Origin: Gammaproteobacteria bacterium
GTDB lineage: Bacteria; Pseudomonadota; Gammaproteobacteria; Pseudomonadales; Ketobacteraceae
NCBI GenBank assembly: GCA_013178375.1
Contig: JABLXQ010000018.1
Coordinates: 1-64,000, forward strand
Direction of reading: 5' to 3'
DNA length: 64,000 nt
Position 1 is the stretch's first letter, and each line of letters starts with the position of its first letter. Both the position numbers and the translations under genes were made by a program. Below are positions 17,779-24,835 of the stretch, piece by piece. Under the pieces are notes generated by a model. That model saw only the letters and a list, made by a program, of their open reading frames with translations, made no database searches and was not told the origin of the DNA.

Positions 17779-18261
17779 CTAATCCAGCGAGTCTGCGTCC
17801 GGCAGTTCCGTATCGGCAGAACCCAGTGCATGGCGGATCTGCTCGCCGGTGAAGCCCCGGTATTGCAGGAAACGGATCTGTTTGGCTTTCAGGCGCGGAT
17901 CGCGCTCGCAGCGACCGCGAAAACGGCATTGCCAGACATCACAGGCATGGGCGAACCAGTCCATCCCGTCCGCTTCAAGGGCGGCCTGGACCTGGTCGGA
18001 GGCTATGCCTTTCTGGCGCAACTCGGACTGGATGCGGATGGGGCCAAAACCCTGCGCCTGACGATGGCGCACCCAGACCTCGGCAAAACGACGATCGCTT
18101 TGCAGGCCCTGCTCCGCCAGCTGTTCCAGCACGGCGGCCAAATCCTCGGCCGCATGACCGCCCGCCAGCTTCTGCTGCAGTTCACGGGCGCTGTATTCGC
18201 GGCGCGACAACAACTGCAGGGCCTGCTGGCGGATTTGCTGCTGGGGAGATTCGGTTGTCAT
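17779..18261 (-). CDS. recX: Regulatory protein RecX
   Basis: 160 aa, three-helix repeat protein of the RecX family: ALQLLSRREYSARELQQKLAG, FAEVWVRHRQAQGFGPIRIQSELRQKGI and IRFLQYRGFTGEQIRHAL are recognisable repeat cores. RecX caps RecA filaments and inhibits recombination and coprotease activity. In pseudomonads recX usually sits directly beside recA; here recA is about 17 kb away (35666-36703) and recX has stayed next to alaS. No LexA box was recognised before it, and it lies only 37 bases from the 18299-19042 gene stop. Confidence 0.93.
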   Translation of the reverse strand: MTTESPQQQIRQQALQLLSRREYSARELQQKLAGGHAAEDLAAVLEQLAEQGLQSDRRFAEVWVRHRQAQGFGPIRIQSELRQKGIASDQVQAALEADGMDWFAHACDVWQCRFRGRCERDPRLKAKQIRFLQYRGFTGEQIRHALGSADTELPDADSLD

Positions 18262-18298
18262 GGGAGTGAATGAAGCGGGGACCTGGCCCCCGCTTGCA

Positions 18299-19042
18299 TC
18301 AGGCCGGGAACAGGCTATTCACCTTGGCGATGTAACGCTCCATCGCTTCGGTGGCCGTCATGCCCTTAATCTTCTGACGCTCGTCGTACTTGGCCCGGTC
18401 CACCATCTTGGTGATGGCGGGACGCCGGCCGCTGACATCGCCTTCATTGGCCTGTTTGAACAGGGCATACAGCGCGAGCATGGTCATTTGATCCGGTGGC
18501 GCGGTCAGGGTGTTCAGGCGGGCCTTGGCGGCGTCGAAACGCTGTTTCATTTCGTCCGTGACCGATGATGAGCCAGCAGCTGCGGGCTTGGCCACCTGCG
18601 TCAGGGCAGGTTTGCGAGGAGCCGAGTCTGCGGCAGGCTTGGTTGCCGCTTTTGCCGGCGTGCTCTTCGCGGCAGTCACCAGCTTGGGCGCGGGCTTGGC
18701 CACGGGGCGAGGTGTGTTGATACGGCCGGTATGGGCCAGGGGCCGGGCCGACTCCTTCGCCAGAGCCAGTTCCCCGGCTTCCACCAGTTCATCGAACAGT
18801 TTCTGGCTTTCGTCCAGCACCAGATGAACTGTGCCGGTACCGAGCACACTCAGGCGCCCGACCAGGCTGCCCTCATCGCCGTAGCTTTCACCCAGATCGA
18901 CGATCTGCTGGTACAGGCGTGCCCTTTCCGCATCCACTTTGCTGAACAACCCGATACCCGCCAACCGAACCCGTTTTGCGTTGATTTTCAAACGTTCGGC
19001 CAGCGACACCGGTTCCGACACCATGTCTTTGAGTTTGCCCAT
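18299..19042 (-). CDS. Probable phasin-like and acyl-CoA-binding domain (ACBP) fusion
   Basis: 247 aa. The C-terminal ~85 residues match acyl-CoA-binding protein: DEMKQRFDAAKARLNTL, MLALYALFKQANEGDVSGRRP, KYDERQKIKGMTATEAMERYIAKVNSLF, keeping the helix pattern and the YxxxKQ-type (here LFKQA) and KYD-type contacts. The N-terminal ~90 residues (KRVRLAGIGLFSKVDAERARLYQQIVDLGESY, KLFDELVEAGELAL) resemble polyhydroxyalkanoate granule-associated phasins. An Ala/Pro/Lys-rich linker of about 60 residues separates them. A granule or lipid-body protein that binds acyl-CoA is inferred. Start 19042 has AGGATGA seven bases upstream; ATG 19051 is an alternative. The frame further upstream is unsupported. 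Confidence 0.75.
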   Translation of the reverse strand: MGKLKDMVSEPVSLAERLKINAKRVRLAGIGLFSKVDAERARLYQQIVDLGESYGDEGSLVGRLSVLGTGTVHLVLDESQKLFDELVEAGELALAKESARPLAHTGRINTPRPVAKPAPKLVTAAKSTPAKAATKPAADSAPRKPALTQVAKPAAAGSSSVTDEMKQRFDAAKARLNTLTAPPDQMTMLALYALFKQANEGDVSGRRPAITKMVDRAKYDERQKIKGMTATEAMERYIAKVNSLFPA

Positions 19043-19152
19043 CTTGATCATCCTTTGAGGTCTGCTGAGTGGCGTATCGTACACAATGTTGGGGGCGGAT
19101 AGAAATCGCCAAATGGGGCTATCAGGTGGGAATGCATGACTGTATCCCGGAC

Positions 19153-19180
19153 GGAAGGGCCGTCTGGCGACGGCCCTTCC
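19153..19180 (-). terminator. Strong hairpin after the coiled-coil gene
   Basis: Perfect 12-bp inverted repeat GGAAGGGCCGTC/GACGGCCCTTCC with a four-base loop, 13 bases beyond the stop of 19194-19508. There is no T run on either side, so it may be a 3' stabiliser or a partial terminator that sets the level of the downstream ACBP gene. Confidence 0.5.
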
Positions 19181-19193
19181 CGCTCCCGGGCGG

Positions 19194-19508
19194 TTACTTG
19201 GACTTCTTCTGCTGCTTGCGTTCGACGAACTCGGACTTGGCCGCCAGGAAACCCAGCTTGAGGGAATCCCACGCCAGTTCCACACCGTCCTTGATGTCGG
19301 TCCAGGCTTCCTCGGCAGCGCCTTCCAGTTGCTTGAGTTTGCCCTGCACATCTTTCTGTTTGACTTTGAGATCCTTGATGGTTTTGTCGAGCTTGACCTT
19401 GGCCTCGTCCTGGACCTCGTCGAGGCGCGCTTCCAGTCGATCGATGTCGTATTCCCACTCTTCCAGTTGTGCCTTCAGCTTTTCCATATATTCATTGCGC
19501 TTGTTCAT
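19194..19508 (-). CDS. Small coiled-coil protein under a probable FNR/Anr box
   Basis: 104 aa, almost all charged helix: YMEKLKAQLEEWEYDIDRLEARLDEVQDEAKVKLDKTIKDLKVKQ is a long heptad-patterned coiled coil, followed by EEAWTDIKDGVELAWDSLKLGFLAAKSEF, an amphipathic helix. No signal peptide. GGAGG with correct spacing precedes ATG 19508. A perfect TTGAT-N4-ATCAA box lies 57 bases upstream, so oxygen-controlled expression is likely. The next gene downstream is the phasin-ACBP protein, so a role at granules or in low-oxygen physiology is a reasonable guess. The family is not recognised with certainty. Confidence 0.75.
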   Translation of the reverse strand: MNKRNEYMEKLKAQLEEWEYDIDRLEARLDEVQDEAKVKLDKTIKDLKVKQKDVQGKLKQLEGAAEEAWTDIKDGVELAWDSLKLGFLAAKSEFVERKQQKKSK

Positions 19509-19564
19509 GGGTGTCACCTCCATAATGTGTGAAGCCACTTTCGCAGATGCGGTGTGGGACCATA

Positions 19565-19578
19565 TTGATACATATCAA
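19565..19578 (-). promoter_or_regulatory. FNR/Anr box (perfect consensus)
   Basis: TTGATACATATCAA matches TTGAT-N4-ATCAA at all ten defined positions. It lies 57 bases before the start of the minus-strand coiled-coil gene at 19508 and about 215 bases before the plus-strand KASIII gene. An Anr/FNR gene is present at 27182-27946. Confidence 0.75.
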
Positions 19579-19791
19579 GCATGGATGGCATGGCCGTGAC
19601 AGTCCGTGCTGTCTTGTATGAATCGGACAAAAAAGGGAAATTCCGCACGGTGTAAAAATTCACAACGTACAGCAATCATTTGACTACATTGTATAAATTC
19701 CATCAGTACTGTTGTTCCATTAGAATCGCGCCACTAAGTAACCTATCCGGCCCGCCAAGGCCATACGCCTGCCAAGGGATTCTGGTCTGTC

Positions 19792-20802
19792 ATGTACAAC
19801 GCTCCATTTGGAATTGGCATTCGCGGTTACGGCCAAGCCACCGGCACCCGCCGTTTCACCAATGAAGAATTGATGCAGGCTTTTGACATCCGCATCAAGC
19901 CCTCGTTCATCGAAAACAGTGTCGGCAGCAAGACCCGTCATTTTATCGCCGATGACGTGAGCACGTCTGATCTGGCCGCTCAGGCTGCGACACAGGCGCT
20001 GCAATCCGCCGGCCTGAACGTGAACCAGCTTGACCGCCTGATTGTCGCCACGTCCACTGCAGATTATCTGTCGCCCTCCACAGCCTGCGTGGTACAGCAC
20101 AAACTGGGCGGACGCGGTTTTCCCGCCTATGACATCGGCGCTGCCTGCAGCGGTTTCATTTACGCGGTAGACCAGGCGATCCGCTGCATTGCCACCGGCG
20201 ACGAGAACGTACTGGTGATCGGCGTCGATGTGCGCTCGCGCACGCTGGACATGCAAAACAAGCGCACTGCCTTTCTATACGGCGACGGCGCGGGCGCGGT
20301 GGTGATCAGCCGCAATCGGAAATCCCAACGCGGTTTCCTGGCCAGCGTGCTGTATGCCGATGGCGCCGGACACGACGCAGTTTACGTGCCTTCAGTAGGC
20401 TACCCGCGCGCCGGCGAGTCACTTCCACCGCTGCTGACCATGCCCAACGGCAAGCGCGTGTCGGAAAACGCCGGCATCGGCATTCCCGGCCTGTGCGCGC
20501 AATTGCTGGAACAAACCGACTACCAGCAGAGCGACATCGATTTTTATCTGCTGCACCAGCCCAACCTGTATCTGCTGCGGGCGGTGTGCGACGAGATGCA
20601 GATTCCGGACGAAAAAACGGTCATCAATTTCCCCCAATACGGCAATACAGTGGCTGCGTCGGTGCCCATCGCACTGAGTGAAGCCGCCGCGCAGGAAAAA
20701 TTGCGCCCCGGCGATCTGGTGCTGATGTGTGCCGTGGGTGGCGGTTTCACTGGCGGCGCCCATCTGCTGCACTGGTGCGCGCCGGAGGATTTTCTGGCAT
20801 GA
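19792..20802 (+). CDS. 3-oxoacyl-ACP synthase III-like enzyme (KASIII), first copy
   Basis: 336 aa thiolase-fold condensing enzyme with the full Cys-His-Asn triad: C119 in DIGAACSGF, H255 in YLLHQPN, N285 in PQYGNTVAAS, plus GDGAGAV near 164 and the C-terminal GGGFTGG. It matches FabH-type enzymes that condense an acyl-CoA starter with malonyl-ACP. It lies outside the fatty acid fab cluster and begins an apparent three-gene run with an SDR (four-base overlap) and a carboxyltransferase homologue, so a dedicated secondary or specialised lipid role is more likely than housekeeping FabH. Its acyl specificity cannot be read. Confidence 0.88.
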   Translation: MYNAPFGIGIRGYGQATGTRRFTNEELMQAFDIRIKPSFIENSVGSKTRHFIADDVSTSDLAAQAATQALQSAGLNVNQLDRLIVATSTADYLSPSTACVVQHKLGGRGFPAYDIGAACSGFIYAVDQAIRCIATGDENVLVIGVDVRSRTLDMQNKRTAFLYGDGAGAVVISRNRKSQRGFLASVLYADGAGHDAVYVPSVGYPRAGESLPPLLTMPNGKRVSENAGIGIPGLCAQLLEQTDYQQSDIDFYLLHQPNLYLLRAVCDEMQIPDEKTVINFPQYGNTVAASVPIALSEAAAQEKLRPGDLVLMCAVGGGFTGGAHLLHWCAPEDFLA

Positions 20803-21545
20803 CGCTGCAAGCAGAACCCCTACCCTTCGCGGATCAGCCTGTGCTGATCACCGGTGCCAGCGCCGGCATCGGGTTTGCTTGCGCGCAGACGTTAGCACGG
20901 GCGGGCGCGCGTCATCTGATTTTGACGGCGCGAAATTCTGAGCGCTTGGCAGCAGCAAAAGAACGGCTGCTGGCGGAAGCCGATCTGCAGGTGGACACAC
21001 TGGTGTGCGACCACAGCCAGCGCGCTGATCTGGACGCACTGCTGACGCAACTGGACACGCTGGGCTGGCCCGGCGCGCTGATTGCGAATGTCGGTGTCAA
21101 TCCCGTGCATGAATATGGCCCGAAAAAATTACACAGCCTGAGCTTCGAACAGATCCAGGCTGCCGTCACCACCAACATCACCCACACGGTTTATCTGCTG
21201 GCGGCGGTGCTGAAAGCAATGCGTGTGCAACGCTCCGGCCGCATTGTGCTGGTGGGATCGCAGGGCTGGCGTCATGGCATTCCCGGGCAGGCTCTGTACA
21301 ACCTGGGCAAGAGCAGCCTGGTGGGGTTGAAAAATTCTGTCGTCAGCGAATACGGCGGCAACAATGTGTTCTGTCACCTGCTCAACCCGGGCCTGGTGCT
21401 GAACGAACGCACGGAGCGGTTGCGGCAGAAAAATCCGCAACTGGCAGAACAGAAAGGTGTAACCGAGATGGATATCGCGCTGGCGGCGCAGCGTTTGCTG
21501 TGTGTTGGCGACTTGGCAGGGAATGGCCAGGAAATGGATATTTGA
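20799..21545 (+). CDS. Short-chain dehydrogenase/reductase
   Basis: 248 aa classical SDR. NAD(P)-binding TGASAGIG at 18-25, NxG in ANVGVNP near 97-101, catalytic Ser154 in VLVGSQG, and YNLGK with Tyr167 and Lys171. The ATG overlaps the KASIII stop by four bases, which implies co-translation. The likely task is reduction of the 3-keto product made by the neighbouring condensing enzyme, by analogy with FabG; this is inference from context. Confidence 0.88.
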   Translation: MTLQAEPLPFADQPVLITGASAGIGFACAQTLARAGARHLILTARNSERLAAAKERLLAEADLQVDTLVCDHSQRADLDALLTQLDTLGWPGALIANVGVNPVHEYGPKKLHSLSFEQIQAAVTTNITHTVYLLAAVLKAMRVQRSGRIVLVGSQGWRHGIPGQALYNLGKSSLVGLKNSVVSEYGGNNVFCHLLNPGLVLNERTERLRQKNPQLAEQKGVTEMDIALAAQRLLCVGDLAGNGQEMDI

Positions 21546-21563
21546 CGGCAGGAAATGGCAACG

Positions 21564-23048
21564 ATGAACAGTTTGGTATCGAATCTGGTTGAATCTTCTG
21601 TGGACGAACCGGCGTACGGTTTCGAGTGGCGGGCAGTGGCAGACATGGCGCTGCCATTTCTTTCGTCGGTGCGCAGCCTGTTCGATGAAGGGCTGGAGAT
21701 TTTTGTCGCCGCCAACGGTGCTGCCGTTACCCGCGTGGGTCTGGACGGAACCTGGTTTCTGCGCGGCACAGTAAAGGGATTTCCGCTGGCACTGGTGTGG
21801 AACGATTTCCGCGTCAACGGCGCCAGCACCAGCAAGGCGGTGGCCGCCACCTTTGTCGCCTTTCTGGATTCGCTGACCAAAGATCCGCGCCCGCTGCTGA
21901 TCGGCGTGAAATCCATGGGCGTGCGCTTCATGGAAGGCCGCACCGTATTTCCCCACGCGTTCAGCATTCTGCCGGCACTGAATCGCTACCGTCGCCACAA
22001 TCTGGTGATTACGCTGGCGCACGGCAATGCACTGGGTCTGGGCACGCTGATTTTTGGCATGGGCCACTACCGCATCGCGGTGCGCGAGGATTCCTGCCTC
22101 AACCTCACCGGGCCGGAAGTATGCAAGATGGTGTTCGGCAAGCAGGTACGCTTCGAGCAGATCGCATCGAACGACATCCAGTTTAAAAATACCGGCCTGA
22201 TCCACGAACTGTGCGACACGCTGGACGCCGCATTCGCGCGCCTGCCGCACCTGCTGGCCTTTTTCATGGCGGGCAACGAACCGGTCCAGGCACCGGCCCG
22301 GCCACTGGCGCTGGATGCCACCGACCGCTTCATCGCCGGGATCTGCGATGAATTCGTCGAGGTGTTCCGCGAGTACGACGAGCGCATCCGGGCGTACATC
22401 GGCGTGATCGGCGGCAAACCCGTGGGCCTGCTGATCAATCCGCCGGACAACGCCAACAACATGATCCGCGCCCGCTCCCTGGGGCTGGTGGAAGACGCGC
22501 TAAATCTGTTCGAATTGCTGCGCCTGCCGGTGGCGAGCATGGTGGACACTCCGGGCGCCGATCCGCGCATGGACGGCAACAACCGCCAGATCATCGAGAA
22601 GCTGATTTCGGCATCGCAGAAAATCATCGAGTATCCCTATCCAAAAATGGGATTCGTAGTCAACCGCTCCTATGGCGGCGCGTCCGTCATTGCGATCCCG
22701 AAATTTTTCGGCGGTGAAGCCGTGTATGCACTGGAAGGCGCCCACGTGGGTGTCATGCACGAGAGCATCATCACGCAATTGCTGTCGGGATCAGCGCGGC
22801 TGGGCGCGCAATGGCTGGAAGTGTCCGCCACCCAGACAGCGGACCTGAAAGACATGATCGACGGCGGCCATATCGAAGCCATCATTCAATATGGCGACAT
22901 GCGTGCCAAAATCGAGCAGCACTTACTGGCACAGAGCGGCGAAATCCGGGTCCGCTTCAATCGCCGGCTGACAGACGCTCCAGGCAGATTCCTGCCCACG
23001 ACACGCCACCACCCACTGCGTGAAGAACAAGACAGTCACCTGAATTGA
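21564..23048 (+). CDS. Carboxyltransferase-like protein (acyl-CoA carboxylase beta subunit family)
   Basis: 494 aa. The crotonase-fold carboxyltransferase signature is in the second half: GKPVGLLINPPDNANNMIRARS, LVEDALNLFELLRLPVASMVDTPGADP, and RSYGGASVIAIPKFFGGEAVYALEGAHVGVMHE, resembling the C domain of AccD/PccB/GCDB-type subunits. The N-terminal half is more diverged. No AccC/biotin carboxylase or biotin carrier gene is nearby, so it may borrow a partner, decarboxylate, or act on CoA esters otherwise. ATG 21564 is favoured (AGGA ten bases upstream); ATG 21555 is in frame. Its last 92 bases overlap the convergent gene 22957-23988. Confidence 0.8.
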   Translation: MNSLVSNLVESSVDEPAYGFEWRAVADMALPFLSSVRSLFDEGLEIFVAANGAAVTRVGLDGTWFLRGTVKGFPLALVWNDFRVNGASTSKAVAATFVAFLDSLTKDPRPLLIGVKSMGVRFMEGRTVFPHAFSILPALNRYRRHNLVITLAHGNALGLGTLIFGMGHYRIAVREDSCLNLTGPEVCKMVFGKQVRFEQIASNDIQFKNTGLIHELCDTLDAAFARLPHLLAFFMAGNEPVQAPARPLALDATDRFIAGICDEFVEVFREYDERIRAYIGVIGGKPVGLLINPPDNANNMIRARSLGLVEDALNLFELLRLPVASMVDTPGADPRMDGNNRQIIEKLISASQKIIEYPYPKMGFVVNRSYGGASVIAIPKFFGGEAVYALEGAHVGVMHESIITQLLSGSARLGAQWLEVSATQTADLKDMIDGGHIEAIIQYGDMRAKIEQHLLAQSGEIRVRFNRRLTDAPGRFLPTTRHHPLREEQDSHLN

Positions 23049-23988
23049 AAATATGCCCGGGCCGGCTGACCCATTGATGGTAATTGATGAACACCGTGGG
23101 GCAGCCCATATTGCCGAAGTCGGCAAAGTTCTTCGCCACGGCGGCATCGTTGATCTGGCAGGCAGCGGCAACCGCCGCGTTCTTGCCGGCATCCACCTGG
23201 TGAGCAATGTAGTGCTTCACCTGCTCCGCGTCGACACCGGACACTGTGAGCAGATCCTGCAGCGATTGCACCCAGTAGCGGCCAATCGCCTCGATGCCTT
23301 CCGGTTTTTGTTCGAAGGAAAAGAAATACTGCGCCGGATCGTAGTTCTCGATGCTGACGGGGAATTCGCCTTTCACCATCATGCTGCGGATCAGGCTCGG
23401 GTCGGTGCCGTGCACGACGCCGCGCACACGCCAGTGCGCCGAAGCACTGACCTGCAGTGCCACCGCACCGTCACCGATGGCGGCGCTCATCTGCAGAACG
23501 TCAGGATTGGCAAACTTGCTTAGCGTTTCAGTACAAATGATTACGCCCGTGCGCGCGCCGGATTCGATCCATTGCTGCGCCTGGATCAGCGCCAGCACGC
23601 CGGTGGAGCAGCCGGACTTGATGTCCCAGCAGCTGACATTTTTAAAACCGAATTCGCCAGCCAGCAGCGCACTGGTGGTGGTCACTGGCATGGGATTGGA
23701 AATGCCGGCCAGGATGAAAAATTCTGCTTCTTCGAGCAAGGAGGGATTACGCTCCACCAGCTGTTGCAGTGCGCTGCGCGCAAGGTCCAGGGAATTTTTA
23801 CCGGCGGGGCAGAAATAGCGCTGGCGGATGCCCATGCCCTGCTCGATGAAACGCACCAGTCGTCCCGCCTCGCCTTTGCCGAGACGGGCAAACAGTTCGG
23901 CATTGCTGACGCAATCAAGCGCTGCGAAATCGCAGGTGGCAATATCGGTAATTTCTATCCCGGTTTTGCAGTGGGTGGATTTCAGCAC
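22957..23988 (-). CDS. 3-oxoacyl-ACP synthase III-like enzyme (KASIII), second copy
   Basis: 343 aa, start GTG at 23988 preceded by AAGGTGAG. Catalytic triad C127 in DIKSGCSTG, H263 in YIAHQVD, N293 in FADFGNMGCP. It is clearly divergent from the first KASIII at 19792. The NMGCPTV context resembles KASIII branches of secondary metabolism rather than FabH. It is convergent with the carboxyltransferase-like gene and shares 92 bases with it on opposite strands. Two divergent KASIII enzymes around an SDR suggest two-chain condensation chemistry, but this is inference. Confidence 0.87.
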   Translation of the reverse strand: MLKSTHCKTGIEITDIATCDFAALDCVSNAELFARLGKGEAGRLVRFIEQGMGIRQRYFCPAGKNSLDLARSALQQLVERNPSLLEEAEFFILAGISNPMPVTTTSALLAGEFGFKNVSCWDIKSGCSTGVLALIQAQQWIESGARTGVIICTETLSKFANPDVLQMSAAIGDGAVALQVSASAHWRVRGVVHGTDPSLIRSMMVKGEFPVSIENYDPAQYFFSFEQKPEGIEAIGRYWVQSLQDLLTVSGVDAEQVKHYIAHQVDAGKNAAVAAACQINDAAVAKNFADFGNMGCPTVFINYHQWVSRPGHIFNSGDCLVLHAVGGGVSWAGICLERLSAGD

Positions 23989-24066
23989 AAACTCACCTTG
24001 TAAAAATTCTTTATGAAATTCAGCGGCGAAGACAGGGCTGCACCACTGATCGGCTAACGCGATGGA

Positions 24067-24633
24067 TCAATACACACCAGGGATCAGACGCCGGGTGCGC
24101 CGGCTGTAATCCACATACTGGTCGCCAAAGGCTTCAATCAACGCCTTCTCTTCCACGTTTATCCGGTAGAGATACACAGGAACCAGCAGCAGCGCCATCG
24201 CAAGCAGGCTCAGCCAGTTGTTCAGCATCAGCCCCATGCCGAGATAGCAGACCAGCGCGCCGGAATAACCCGGGTGCCGCATATACTGGTAAATGCCGTC
24301 GCACAGCAGCTTGTGGTCCGACAGGATCACCACATTCGGCGTGAACTGTTCACGCAGATCACGAATGGCCTTCACCCGCACCCAGGCGCCGGCGGTCAAC
24401 ACCAGCACACCGATCAACAGCGCGGGCCACTCACTGGCAAAAATGGCAGTGCTGGTAATGAATGACAGCGCCAGCCCCAACACCACCGCAATCGACGATC
24501 CCACCAGCAACGCCTGCAACGAGGACGCATCCCACGGACTGTCAGGATTGTCGTTGAGACGCCGGTTAACCGCTTTGTTCTCTTTTGTTAACCATACGGC
24601 GATAGCCACTACAAACAGCAACTTTCCGATCAT
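24067..24633 (-). CDS. Isoprenylcysteine carboxyl methyltransferase-like membrane protein
   Basis: 188 aa with about four to five transmembrane segments. The C-terminal signature LLCDGIYQYMRHPGYSGALVCYLGMGL, then VEEKALIEAFGDQYVDYSRRTRRLIPGVY, is the SAM-binding RHPxY...EExxL motif of the ICMT/PEMT family. Bacterial members methylate small or lipidic substrates in the membrane. Start MIGKLLF at 24633 is chosen because the first helix begins there; the frame continues upstream with a Cys-rich stretch that looks non-native, and no good ribosome site decides. It lies 78 bases before the second KASIII on the same strand, so the two may be an operon. Confidence 0.8.
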   Translation of the reverse strand: MIGKLLFVVAIAVWLTKENKAVNRRLNDNPDSPWDASSLQALLVGSSIAVVLGLALSFITSTAIFASEWPALLIGVLVLTAGAWVRVKAIRDLREQFTPNVVILSDHKLLCDGIYQYMRHPGYSGALVCYLGMGLMLNNWLSLLAMALLLVPVYLYRINVEEKALIEAFGDQYVDYSRRTRRLIPGVY

Positions 24634-24835
24634 GTTCAGGCATCCACAGCAACAGAAAAAAACTCGCCGGTGACAGAACAGCACGTGCGGCGAAGGCGAG
24701 CGAAACTATACCATTTTCAGCACAGCATTCACACGCCAGCGCGCTTGACCCAATGCGCTGCAGTTCATAGTATGCCCGCACAAATCAGTATGGCTAACCT
24801 CAGTGTTGCCAGGCACCTTCCGGAATACCCTTATC

